NCBI GenBank assembly: GCA_050251715.1
Contig: JBFWMG010000016.1
Location: forward strand, 6,237 to 70,236
Source of the DNA: JBFWMG01 sp050251715
GTDB taxonomy: Bacteria; Desulfobacterota; Desulfovibrionia; Desulfovibrionales; Desulfovibrionaceae
Direction of reading: 5' to 3'
DNA: 64,000 nt
The notes beneath the pieces are model-generated. The model was given only the letters and a program-made list of their open reading frames with translations, ran no database searches and had not been told where the DNA came from. How positions within the stretch are numbered: the stretch's first letter is position 1; the number at the start of each line of letters is the position of its first letter. The translations under genes were made by a program, and so were the position numbers. Of the stretch, positions 26,509-34,334 are shown piece after piece.

Positions 26509-27537
26509 ATGACCAAGGTTGTGCCGGTGCGGGAGGCGGTGGGCAGCGTGCTGTGCCACGACATGACGCGCATCGTCCCCGACGAGTTCAAGGGCCGGGC
26601 GTTCAAGAAGGGCCACGTGGTCCAAAAGGACGACATCGACCTGCTGCTGTCCATGGGCAAGGAGCATGTGTACGTGCTTTTCCTTGAGCCGGGCCAGATC
26701 CATGAGAACGAGGCGGCGGAACGCATTGCCAAGGCCGTGGCCGGACCTGGCCTGCGCTTTGCCGAGGTGTGCGAGGGCCGCGTGAACATGGTGGCCGAGA
26801 GGCCTGGGCTCTTTTCCGTGGATGTGGGGATGCTCACCCGCGTCAACACCCTGGACAGCGTGGCCGTGGCCACGCTGCACGGCAACCAGTGCGTGGGCAA
26901 GGGCCAGGCCGTGGCGGGCACGCGCATCGTGCCGCTGGTCATCGGCGAGGCGCGCATACGGGAAGTGGAGGCCATGTGCGCCGCCGCGCCGCCCGTGTTG
27001 CAGGTCAAGCCCTTCCTGCCCAAGCAGGTGGGCGTGGTGACCACGGGCAGCGAAATCTACCATGGCCGCATCGAGGACGCCTTTGGCCCGGTGGTGCGCC
27101 GCAAATTCGCGGACCTGGGCAGCACCGTGCTGCGGCAGATCCTGGTGTCCGACGACCGGGACAGGACCGCCGCCGCCATCCTGGAACTGGCGGCCCAGGG
27201 TGCGGACATGGTGGTGTGCACGGGCGGCATGTCCGTGGATCCCGACGACCAGACCCCGGCGGCCATCCGCGCCACGGGAGCCACGGTGGTCACCTACGGC
27301 GCGCCCACCTTCCCCGGCGCCATGTTCATGCTCGCCTACCTGGGCGGCATGCCCGTGCTCGGGCTGCCCGGCTGCGTCATGTACCACAAGGCCAGCATCT
27401 TCGACCTCGTCGTGCCCCGCATCGTGGCGGGCGAACGCATTTCCAGGGAGGACATCGTCGCCATGGGCCACGGCGGCTTCTGCGCCGGATGCGGCACCTG
27501 CCGCTTTCCGGCCTGCCCGTTCGGCAAGGGAGCCTGA
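26509..27537 (+). CDS. molybdopterin-binding protein, MoeA/MoaB-like
   Basis: Molybdenum-cofactor biosynthesis protein, 342 aa. The MoCF-binding domain is clear (GVVTTGSEIYHGRIEDAFG, VCTGGMSVDPDDQTPAAIRA, GLPGCVMYHKASIFDLVVPR). The N-terminal part fits a MoeA-like shape, but the protein is shorter than standard MoeA (about 400 aa). The C-terminus carries an unusual cysteine cluster, FCAGCGTCRFPACPFG, with four cysteines in nine residues apart, possibly a metal or Fe-S site. It lies between mod genes and the Mo enzyme mop, so it probably inserts Mo or W. ATG 26509 has GAGGAG upstream. Confidence 0.82.
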   Translation: MTKVVPVREAVGSVLCHDMTRIVPDEFKGRAFKKGHVVQKDDIDLLLSMGKEHVYVLFLEPGQIHENEAAERIAKAVAGPGLRFAEVCEGRVNMVAERPGLFSVDVGMLTRVNTLDSVAVATLHGNQCVGKGQAVAGTRIVPLVIGEARIREVEAMCAAAPPVLQVKPFLPKQVGVVTTGSEIYHGRIEDAFGPVVRRKFADLGSTVLRQILVSDDRDRTAAAILELAAQGADMVVCTGGMSVDPDDQTPAAIRATGATVVTYGAPTFPGAMFMLAYLGGMPVLGLPGCVMYHKASIFDLVVPRIVAGERISREDIVAMGHGGFCAGCGTCRFPACPFGKGA

Positions 27538-27615
27538 TCCGGCCACGCGGCGAGGCACGGTAGGACGGACGACCCAACAACCCACCGCGGCATGGTGCCG
27601 CAAGGAGGAATGTAC

Positions 27616-30336
27616 ATGTTCGGAAAGACCATTTACGTCAACGGCGCGCCCAAAAACGTCGTCGCTGACCAGGAGGCCATGCTGTCCGAGGTGCTGCGCG
27701 AGCAACTCATGCTGACTGGCACCAAGATCGGCTGCGGCCAGGGACAATGCGGCGCGTGCAGTGTCATCATGGACGGCAAGCTCGTGCGCTCGTGCATCAC
27801 CAAGATGAAACGCGTGCCCGAGGGCGCCCAGATCATGACCATCGAGGGTGTGGGCATGCCCGGCAAGCTCGACCCCATCCAGCTGGCCTGGATCGCCCAC
27901 GGCGGCGCGCAATGCGGCTACTGTACCCCCGGTTTCATCGTGTCCGCCAAACAGCTTCTGACCGAAAACCCCACGCCTTCCCGCGCCGACGTGCGCGACT
28001 GGTTCCAGAAGTACAACAACGTGTGCCGCTGCACCGGGTACAAGCCCCTGGTGGACGCGGTCATGGACGCGGCCGCCGTCATGCGCGGCGACATGAGGCT
28101 GGAGGATCTGGAGTTCAAGATGCCTGCGGACGGCCGCATCGTGGGCACCAAATATCCCCGCCCCAGCGCCGTGGCCAAGGTCACCGGCACGCTGGACTAT
28201 GGCGCGGACGCGGGCCTGAAGCTGCCCAAGGAAACCCTGCGCTGCGCCCTGGTGCAGGCCACGGTCTCCCACGCCAACATCCTGTCCGTGGACACGAGCG
28301 AGGCGGAAACAATGCCCGGCGTGTTCAAGGTCGTGACCGCCAAGGACGTGAAGGGCAAGAACCGCATCACCGGCCTCATCACCTTCCCCACCAACAAGGG
28401 CGACGGCTGGGACCGCCCCATCCTGTGCGACACCAAGGTCTACCAGTACGGCGACGCCATCGCCATCGTGTGCGCGGACACCGAACACCATGCCAAGGCC
28501 GCCGCGGCCAAGGTCAAGGTGGAACTGGAAGAGCTGCCCGCCTACATGAGCGCGCCCGCGGCCATGGCCGAGGACGCCATGGAGATCCACCCCGGCACGC
28601 CCAACGTCTACTTTGTGCAGAAGATCGCCAAGGGGCCGGACACCAAGCCCGTATTCGACGCCGCCGCCGTGGTGGTGGAGGACGATTTCTACGTGGGCCG
28701 CCAACCGCACATGCCCATCGAGCCGGACGTGGGGTTTGCCTACCTTGACGACGACGGCACGCTGTTCATCCATTCCAAGTCCATCGGCCTGCACCTGCAC
28801 GCGGCCATGATCGCCCCGGGCCTGGGCGTGGAAGGCGACAAGCTCGTGCTGGTGCAGAACCCGGCGGGCGGCACCTTTGGCTACAAGTTCAGCCCCACCA
28901 TGGAGGCGCTGGTCGGCGCGGCCACCATGGCCACGGGCCGTCCCACCTTCCTCAACTACGACTACCACCAGCAGATGACCTACACGGGCAAGCGCTCGCC
29001 CTTCTTCATCAACCTGCGCTACGCCGCCGACAAAAGCGGCAAGCTGCTGGCCATGGAGAGCGACTGGTCCGTGGACCACGGTCCCTATTCCGAGTTCGGC
29101 GACCTGCTCACCCTGCGCGGCGCGCAGTTCATCGGCTCGGGCTACGACATCGCCAGCATCCGGGGCGAAGGCCGCACCGTGTGCACCAACCACGCCTGGG
29201 GCTCGGCCTTCCGCGCCTATGGCGCGCCGCAGAGCGAGTTCGCCTCCGAAGTGCTCATGGACGAACTGGCCGAAAAGCTGGGCATGGACCCACTCGAACT
29301 GCGCTACAGGAACGTGTACCGCAAGGGCGCGACCACGCCCACGGGCCAGGAACCCGAGGTGTACAGCCTGCCCGAGCTGCTCGACACCATCAAGCCCAGG
29401 TACGCGGCGGCCAAGGCCAAGGCCAAGGCGGGCTCCACGGCCGAAGTCAAGCGCGGCGTGGGCATTGCCGTGGGCGTGTACGGCTGCGGCCTGGACGGCC
29501 CGGACGGCTCCGAGGCGTGGGCCGAACTGAACGCCGACGGCACCGTGACCGTCTTCTCCTGCTGGGAGGACCACGGCCAGGGCGCGGACGCGGGCTGCCT
29601 GGGCACCGCCCACGAGGCGCTGCGCCACGCGGGCATCGCCCCGGACCGCATCCGTCTGGTCATGAACGACATGTCCAAGGCGCCCAACAGCGGCCCGGCG
29701 GGCGGCAGCCGCTCCCAGGTGGTCACCGGCCAGGCGGTCAAGGCGGCCTGCGAGCTGCTGGTGGCGGGCATGAAGAAGGACGGCGGCTACCGCACCTATC
29801 AGGAAATGGCCGACGCCACGCTGCCCACCAAGTACGTGGGCAAGTGGACCGCGCCCGGCACGGCCTGCGACGCCAACGGCCAGGGCAATCCCTTTGTGGT
29901 CTACATGTACGGCGTGTTCCTGGCCGAGGTGGCCGTGGACATGAAGACCGGCGAGACCAGCGTGGAAAAGATGACCCTGGCCGCCGACGTGGGCGTCATC
30001 AACAACCGCCTCGTGGTGGACGGCCAGATGTACGGCGGCATGGCCCAAGGCATCGGCCTGGCCCTGACCGAAGACTTCGAGGATCTGAAGAAGCACAGCA
30101 CCATGAAGGGCGCGGGCATCCCCTACATCCAGCAGATCCCGGACGACATGGAACTGCTCTACGTGGAGTCGCCGCGCCCCGAAGGCCCGTTCGGCATCGG
30201 CGGCGTGGGCGAGCTGCCGCTCACCTGCCCGCACGCGGCCATCATCAACGCCATCCACAACGCCTGCGGCGTGCGCGTGACGCAGCTGCCCGCGCGGCCC
30301 GAGAAGATCCTGACCGGACTGAAGGCCAAGGCATAA
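27616..30336 (+). CDS. mop: molybdenum aldehyde oxidoreductase (xanthine oxidase family)
   Basis: Cytoplasmic aldehyde dehydrogenase of the D. gigas Mop type, which oxidises aldehydes to acids at a Mo-molybdopterin cytosine dinucleotide. 906 aa, matching the family length. The start at ATG 27616 lies 8 bases after AAGGAGG. The plant-type [2Fe-2S] domain has GCGQGQCGACSVI; the second has GAQCGYCTPGFIVS and NVCRCTGYKPLVD. The Mo domain has SAFRAYGAPQSEF, GGSRSQVVTGQA, and the catalytic glutamate in GIGGVGELPLTCPH. No FAD domain is present, as in Mop. It heads a long accessory cluster. Electrons likely leave through the second [2Fe-2S] to the next gene product. Confidence 0.93.
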   Translation: MFGKTIYVNGAPKNVVADQEAMLSEVLREQLMLTGTKIGCGQGQCGACSVIMDGKLVRSCITKMKRVPEGAQIMTIEGVGMPGKLDPIQLAWIAHGGAQCGYCTPGFIVSAKQLLTENPTPSRADVRDWFQKYNNVCRCTGYKPLVDAVMDAAAVMRGDMRLEDLEFKMPADGRIVGTKYPRPSAVAKVTGTLDYGADAGLKLPKETLRCALVQATVSHANILSVDTSEAETMPGVFKVVTAKDVKGKNRITGLITFPTNKGDGWDRPILCDTKVYQYGDAIAIVCADTEHHAKAAAAKVKVELEELPAYMSAPAAMAEDAMEIHPGTPNVYFVQKIAKGPDTKPVFDAAAVVVEDDFYVGRQPHMPIEPDVGFAYLDDDGTLFIHSKSIGLHLHAAMIAPGLGVEGDKLVLVQNPAGGTFGYKFSPTMEALVGAATMATGRPTFLNYDYHQQMTYTGKRSPFFINLRYAADKSGKLLAMESDWSVDHGPYSEFGDLLTLRGAQFIGSGYDIASIRGEGRTVCTNHAWGSAFRAYGAPQSEFASEVLMDELAEKLGMDPLELRYRNVYRKGATTPTGQEPEVYSLPELLDTIKPRYAAAKAKAKAGSTAEVKRGVGIAVGVYGCGLDGPDGSEAWAELNADGTVTVFSCWEDHGQGADAGCLGTAHEALRHAGIAPDRIRLVMNDMSKAPNSGPAGGSRSQVVTGQAVKAACELLVAGMKKDGGYRTYQEMADATLPTKYVGKWTAPGTACDANGQGNPFVVYMYGVFLAEVAVDMKTGETSVEKMTLAADVGVINNRLVVDGQMYGGMAQGIGLALTEDFEDLKKHSTMKGAGIPYIQQIPDDMELLYVESPRPEGPFGIGGVGELPLTCPHAAIINAIHNACGVRVTQLPARPEKILTGLKAKA

Positions 30337-30349
30337 CCAGACACACCCC

Positions 30350-30379
30350 GGCGGGTCCGACCCTTGGGCCGGGCCCGCC
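30350..30379 (+). terminator. hairpin downstream of mop, possible attenuator
   Basis: A 9-bp GC stem with one G-U pair (30350-30358 with 30371-30379) closes a loop that can itself pair as CCC/GGG, followed by ATATTTT. This could partly stop transcription so that mop is expressed above the downstream accessory genes. Confidence 0.45.
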
Positions 30380-30411
30380 ATATTTTCCACCCGTTGAGTC
30401 AAGGGACCGCC

Positions 30412-32817
30412 GTGGACCAGCAAGAACTCCGCGCCCTGGAAAGCCTGTGCATCCAGGAAGAACAGCCCCAGTGCCAGGCGGCCTGCCCCCTGCACGTGGA
30501 TGTCCGCGCCCTGGCCTTGGCCATGGCCAAGGGATTGGGCGGCGAGGCCTGGAAGGCGCTGCGCAAGGCCATGCCCTTTCCCGGCATTCTGGGCCGGTTG
30601 TGCGACGGTCCCTGCCAGGCGCGGTGCTTGCGCGCCGAGGCGGGCGACGCCATCCGCATCGCGGCGCTGGAACGCGCCTGCGTGGCCGTGCCAGGCCCGG
30701 CCCAACGCGTGTTGCCCCTGCCAGCCAAGGCCACACGCGCCGCCGTGGTGGGCGCGGGACTGGCCGGGCTGACCGTGGCCTGGGATCTGGCCCGCAAGGG
30801 GTATCCGGTCACCATTTTCGACACCGCGCCCGCGCTGGGCGAGGGGTTGTACGCGGCCTACGCCGGACAGCTCCCCGCAGGCGTGGTGGCTGCGGAGACC
30901 GCGCCGCTGGCCAAACTGGGCGTGGCCGTCGTACCCAACGCATCCGTAACCGCCCCTGATTTCCCGGAAACCTGTCTGGCCACGCACCATGCGGTGTTTT
31001 TGTCCCTGGACGCGCTGGACGCGGCGGCCGTGGCGGTGTGGGATGTGGATCACGACGGCGGCAAGGCCGTGCGGTGCGACCCCGCGACCCAGGCCACCAG
31101 CCGCGAGGGCGTGTTCCGCGGCGGGGCGCATGCCTCGCCCGTGTGGCGGGCGGCCCAGGGCCGCTTTGCCGCCACCTCCATGGACCGGCGCATGCAGGGC
31201 GTGTCGCTGACCGCCCGGCGCGAGGGCGAAGGGCCATGCGCCACCCGCCTCTTCACCAGCCTGGCGGGGGTCGCGCCCCTGCCCGCCGTGCCCATGGCCG
31301 ACCCGGCAGCGGGGTATTCCCCCGAGGAGGCAGCCCAGGAAGCGGCGCGCTGCCTGCGCTGCGAATGCCTGGAATGTGTCAAAACCTGCGCCTATCTGGC
31401 CGCGTACAAAGGATATCCCAAGGCCTACGCCCGGCAGATCTACAACAACGCATCCATTGTCAAAGGCAACCGCCAGGCCAACCGGATGATAAACTCGTGC
31501 ATGCTGTGCGGCCAGTGCGAGGCGATCTGCCCCAATGATTTTTCCATGGCCACGCTCTGCCTGGACACGCGGCGCGGCATGGTCGCGCGCGGCATCATGC
31601 CGCCCTCGGCCCACGATTTCGCCCTGGAGGACCTGCGCTTCAACCGCGGCAACGCCTTTGCCCTGGCCCGCCACGCGCCCGGCGCAACGCACAGCGGCTA
31701 TCTCTTCTTCCCCGGCTGCCAGCTGGCGGGGTCGCAACCCGGCCATGTGGCGCGGGCCTATGACTGGCTGCGCCAGGCCATGGCCGGGCCGGTGGGCCTT
31801 GCGCTGGGCTGCTGCGGCGCACCCGCCCTGTGGGCCGGACGGGAAACCCTGTTCGCCGAGGTGCTGGACGAGGTGCGCGAAACAGCCGCCCGGCTGGGCG
31901 CCGCCGGAAAACCTCCCACGCTGATAGTCGCCTGCGCCACCTGCGCCTCGGTCTTTGCCGCCCACGCGCCGGACCTGCCCGTGGTCTCCGTGTGGGAGGT
32001 CATGGCGGGCCATGCCGTGGCCGGTGCCACCCCGCCCACGGCCCCCCTCGCCCTGCACGACCCCTGCACCGCCCGCCACAACGCGCCCATGCGCGATGCG
32101 GTGCGCGCCGTGCTGCGCAGCCTGGACGTGCCCGTGGAAGAATTGCGCCTGGGCCGCGAACTGACCGCCTGCTGCGGCTACGGCGGCCTGCTGTACAACG
32201 CCAACCCGCCCCTGGCGCGCCAGGCCGCCGCGCACCGCGCCGCGCAAAGCGGCAATGATTTTCTCGCCTACTGCGCCATGTGCCGGGACAACCTGGCCGC
32301 CACGGGCAAGCACGCCCTGCACCTCTTCGACCTCATCTTCCCCGGCCAGGACCAGTTGGACTCCACCCCGCCGCAAGGCCAGGCCGATCCTGCCGCGCGG
32401 CCAGCCCCGGGCTTTTCGCAACGCCATGAAAACCGCGCCCGGCTGAAGCGGCACATGCTGGACGCGCTGTGGGGCGAAAAGGCGGACCCCGTGCCCGAAC
32501 ACCAGGCCATCACCCTGCGCCTCGCGCCCGAGGTGGCGGCCCGTTGCGAGGAGAGGCGCATCCTTGTCGAGGACATGCAGCGCGTCATCCAGCACGCGGA
32601 AACCACGGGCCGCAAGCTGCACGACCCGGCCACGGGCCGCAACCTGGCCTGCCTGCAACCCGTGCGCGTCACCTACTGGGTGGAGTATGAACCGGCCGCC
32701 GGGGCGGGCGGCACCGCGTACGTGGTGCACAACGCCTACAGCCACCGCATGACCATTCCCATGGCCGCGCCAGTGCCCGCGCCCGTGGACGGGGCACACG
32801 ACGGGGACGCGGCATGA
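30412..32817 (+). CDS. fused GltD-like flavoprotein / HdrD-like Fe-S oxidoreductase
   Basis: 801 aa from GTG 30412, with AAGGGA upstream. Residues 1-100 have GltD-type cysteines (CQAACPLHVDVRA, LCDGPCQARC). An FAD Rossmann motif follows (AAVVGAGLAGLTVAWDLARK), but the second, NADPH-binding GxGxxG of GltD is absent. Next are CLRCECLECVKTCAY and CMLCGQCEAICPNDF, then two CCG domains (FFPGCQLAG...GCCGAP, HDPCTARH...CCGYGG...CAMCRDN) as in HdrD. It sits between mop and a small redox protein, so it is a candidate electron acceptor for the aldehyde oxidase. A similar gene follows mop in D. vulgaris as I remember it. Confidence 0.75.
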   Translation: MDQQELRALESLCIQEEQPQCQAACPLHVDVRALALAMAKGLGGEAWKALRKAMPFPGILGRLCDGPCQARCLRAEAGDAIRIAALERACVAVPGPAQRVLPLPAKATRAAVVGAGLAGLTVAWDLARKGYPVTIFDTAPALGEGLYAAYAGQLPAGVVAAETAPLAKLGVAVVPNASVTAPDFPETCLATHHAVFLSLDALDAAAVAVWDVDHDGGKAVRCDPATQATSREGVFRGGAHASPVWRAAQGRFAATSMDRRMQGVSLTARREGEGPCATRLFTSLAGVAPLPAVPMADPAAGYSPEEAAQEAARCLRCECLECVKTCAYLAAYKGYPKAYARQIYNNASIVKGNRQANRMINSCMLCGQCEAICPNDFSMATLCLDTRRGMVARGIMPPSAHDFALEDLRFNRGNAFALARHAPGATHSGYLFFPGCQLAGSQPGHVARAYDWLRQAMAGPVGLALGCCGAPALWAGRETLFAEVLDEVRETAARLGAAGKPPTLIVACATCASVFAAHAPDLPVVSVWEVMAGHAVAGATPPTAPLALHDPCTARHNAPMRDAVRAVLRSLDVPVEELRLGRELTACCGYGGLLYNANPPLARQAAAHRAAQSGNDFLAYCAMCRDNLAATGKHALHLFDLIFPGQDQLDSTPPQGQADPAARPAPGFSQRHENRARLKRHMLDALWGEKADPVPEHQAITLRLAPEVAARCEERRILVEDMQRVIQHAETTGRKLHDPATGRNLACLQPVRVTYWVEYEPAAGAGGTAYVVHNAYSHRMTIPMAAPVPAPVDGAHDGDAA

Positions 32818-33023
32818 GCACCTTTTCCTTCACCCCGCGGACCAACTGGCAGTGCGCCGCGTGCGGCGAACCGCTGACCCCCACGACGGTCGGGGTGGAA
32901 TACATGGGCAACACCTTTTCGGTGGAGCTGCCCGCCTGCGCCCGGTGCGGGCTGGTGCTGGTGCCCGAGGAACTGGCCCTGGGCAAGATGCTGGAAGTGG
33001 AACAACTCCTGGAAGACAAATAG
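32814..33023 (+). CDS. small CxxC zinc-ribbon/redox protein of the mop cluster
   Basis: 69 aa, with CAACGEPL near the N-terminus and CARCGLVLVPEE in the middle, so two CxxC pairs that could bind zinc or iron, followed by an acidic C-terminus. It overlaps the preceding stop by 4 bases (ATGA). I know it only as a family conserved beside mop in Desulfovibrio. The function is unknown, and a cluster-carrier or scaffold role fits the context. Confidence 0.72.
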   Translation: MSTFSFTPRTNWQCAACGEPLTPTTVGVEYMGNTFSVELPACARCGLVLVPEELALGKMLEVEQLLEDK

Positions 33024-33025
33024 CC

Positions 33026-33748
33026 ATGCTTGGACCGGCCATGCATCACGCGCCCCTGGCGCAAATAACGGGCGGCCCCCTGCGGCCCGGTGGGCTGGCG
33101 CTGACGGCGCACGCCCTGGACATGCTGCCCCTGCCCGCGTCGGCCCGCGTGCTCGACGTGGGCTGCGGCAACGGGGCGAGCCTGGCCCTGCTTGCGGCGC
33201 GCGGCCATCGCGCCCTGGGTGTGGATATTGCCGCGCGCAACCTGACAGCCGCAGCCACACGGGAGGAGGTCTTTGCCCTTGCCCAGGCCGACGCGGGACG
33301 CCTGCCCCTGCGGCACGGCGCGCTGGACGCCGTGCTCTGCGAATGCGTGCTCTCGCTTCTGCCGTGGCCGGAAACAGCGTTGGCCGAGTTCCATCGCGTG
33401 CTGCGCCCGGGCGGATCACTGGCGTTGTGCGACGTGTACGCCCGCACCCCGGCCATGTCCGCCTCCCCCCTCCCCGCCGTCGAGACGCCCGAACCGCGCT
33501 GCTGCCTGGACGGCCTGCGCACCCGGCGAGACATCATGGCGCTGCTTTGCGCGGGCGGGTTCACCATCAGCCTGTGGGAGGACCACAGCCGCCATCTGGC
33601 CCAACTGGCCGGGCAACTCATCTTTTCCCATGGCTCGCTGGCGGCGTTCTGGAACACCATGCTGCCCCCGGACGGCGCGGCGCGGGCCTGCGCCGCCGGG
33701 GCTGCCTCCAGGCCGGGCTACTATCTGCTGCTTGCCCGCAAGGACTAG
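33026..33748 (+). CDS. class I SAM-dependent methyltransferase of the mop cluster
   Basis: 240 aa. SAM motif I is VLDVGCGNGASLALLAARGH, motif II ALGVDIAARNL, with an acidic LDAVLCECVLSLLPWPETAL and the post-motif FHRVLRPGGSLALCDVYART. The N-terminal PLRPGGLALT stretch resembles metal-resistance/UbiE-type methyltransferases. It starts 2 bases after the small CxxC gene. Its substrate is unknown. The TAG stop coincides with the edge of a dispersed repeat. Confidence 0.8.
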   Translation: MLGPAMHHAPLAQITGGPLRPGGLALTAHALDMLPLPASARVLDVGCGNGASLALLAARGHRALGVDIAARNLTAAATREEVFALAQADAGRLPLRHGALDAVLCECVLSLLPWPETALAEFHRVLRPGGSLALCDVYARTPAMSASPLPAVETPEPRCCLDGLRTRRDIMALLCAGGFTISLWEDHSRHLAQLAGQLIFSHGSLAAFWNTMLPPDGAARACAAGAASRPGYYLLLARKD

Positions 33749-33849
33749 CGCATTTTAGCCTTGAATCACTGCGAGAATTTTAAATAATGAAGCATTATTT
33801 CAACAAATTACATAAGAGCATCCAATCTTTTTCAAAGTTGAGATGCTCT
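33743..33849 (+). repeat. dispersed hairpin repeat, copy 1
   Basis: About 100-base intergenic element. Its left edge is GACTAGCGCATTTT, where GAC TAG are the last codon and stop of the methyltransferase gene. Inner hairpin B is AAATAATG-AAG-CATTATTT (33782-33800). Hairpin A pairs AGAGCATC (33815-33822) with GATGCTCT (33842-33849) around a loop containing CTTTTTCAAAGTT. Closely similar copies lie at 55661-55767 (same orientation) and 56406-56512 (reverse). It also fills the gap before the next gene, so it may act as a terminator or processing site inside the cluster. Confidence 0.85.
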
Positions 33850-33869
33850 CACCATCCCGGAGTATCATT

Positions 33870-34334
33870 ATGGACGACACCGCATTGCGCATGATGCAGA
33901 TGGCCGCGTCCGGCCTGTGTTGCAGCCAGATCATGATCGCCCTGGCCTTGGACGCGCAAGACCGCGACAACCCGGATCTGGTGCGCGCCATGGCCGGGCT
34001 GTGCAACGGCATGGGCGACTGCTCCGAGGCATGCGGCGCACTGGCGGGCGGGTCGTGCGTCATAGCCCTGTACGCGGCGCGCGGCGCGGCCCACGAGACG
34101 GAACACGAGCGCTATGCGCTCATGGCCGCCGAACTGGCCGACTGGTTCCGCGACACCGTGGGCAAGGCCTATGGCGGCGTGCGCTGCTGCCAGATATTGG
34201 GCAACGAGGACTGCGGCCAGCCGCACCGGGAACGATGCGGCGGCATTGTGGCCCGCACCTTTGGCCGCTGCCTGGAAATTCTGGCGGCCAACGGCATCGA
34301 CCCCTCGGAAGGCAAGGTGGAAAGCGATGTTTGA
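33870..34334 (+). CDS. C_GCAxxG_C_C family redox protein of the mop cluster
   Basis: 154 aa from ATG 33870 (GGAG at 33859-33862). The family signature is NGMGDCSEACGALAGGSCVIAL, with further cysteines in GLCCSQIMIAL, VRCCQILGNEDCG and ERCGGIV, so eight or more cysteines in total. Such proteins are thought to be redox-active metal or Fe-S proteins, but their chemistry is not settled. It overlaps the radical SAM gene by 8 bases, so the two are coupled. Confidence 0.82.
   Translation: MDDTALRMMQMAASGLCCSQIMIALALDAQDRDNPDLVRAMAGLCNGMGDCSEACGALAGGSCVIALYAARGAAHETEHERYALMAAELADWFRDTVGKAYGGVRCCQILGNEDCGQPHRERCGGIVARTFGRCLEILAANGIDPSEGKVESDV

Noticed and set aside
26410..32799. 2129-aa open frame on the minus strand
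   Set aside because: Runs opposite the moeA-like, mop and HdrD-like genes; the product has only low-complexity His/Gly/Ala runs. High-GC DNA gives such shadow frames.
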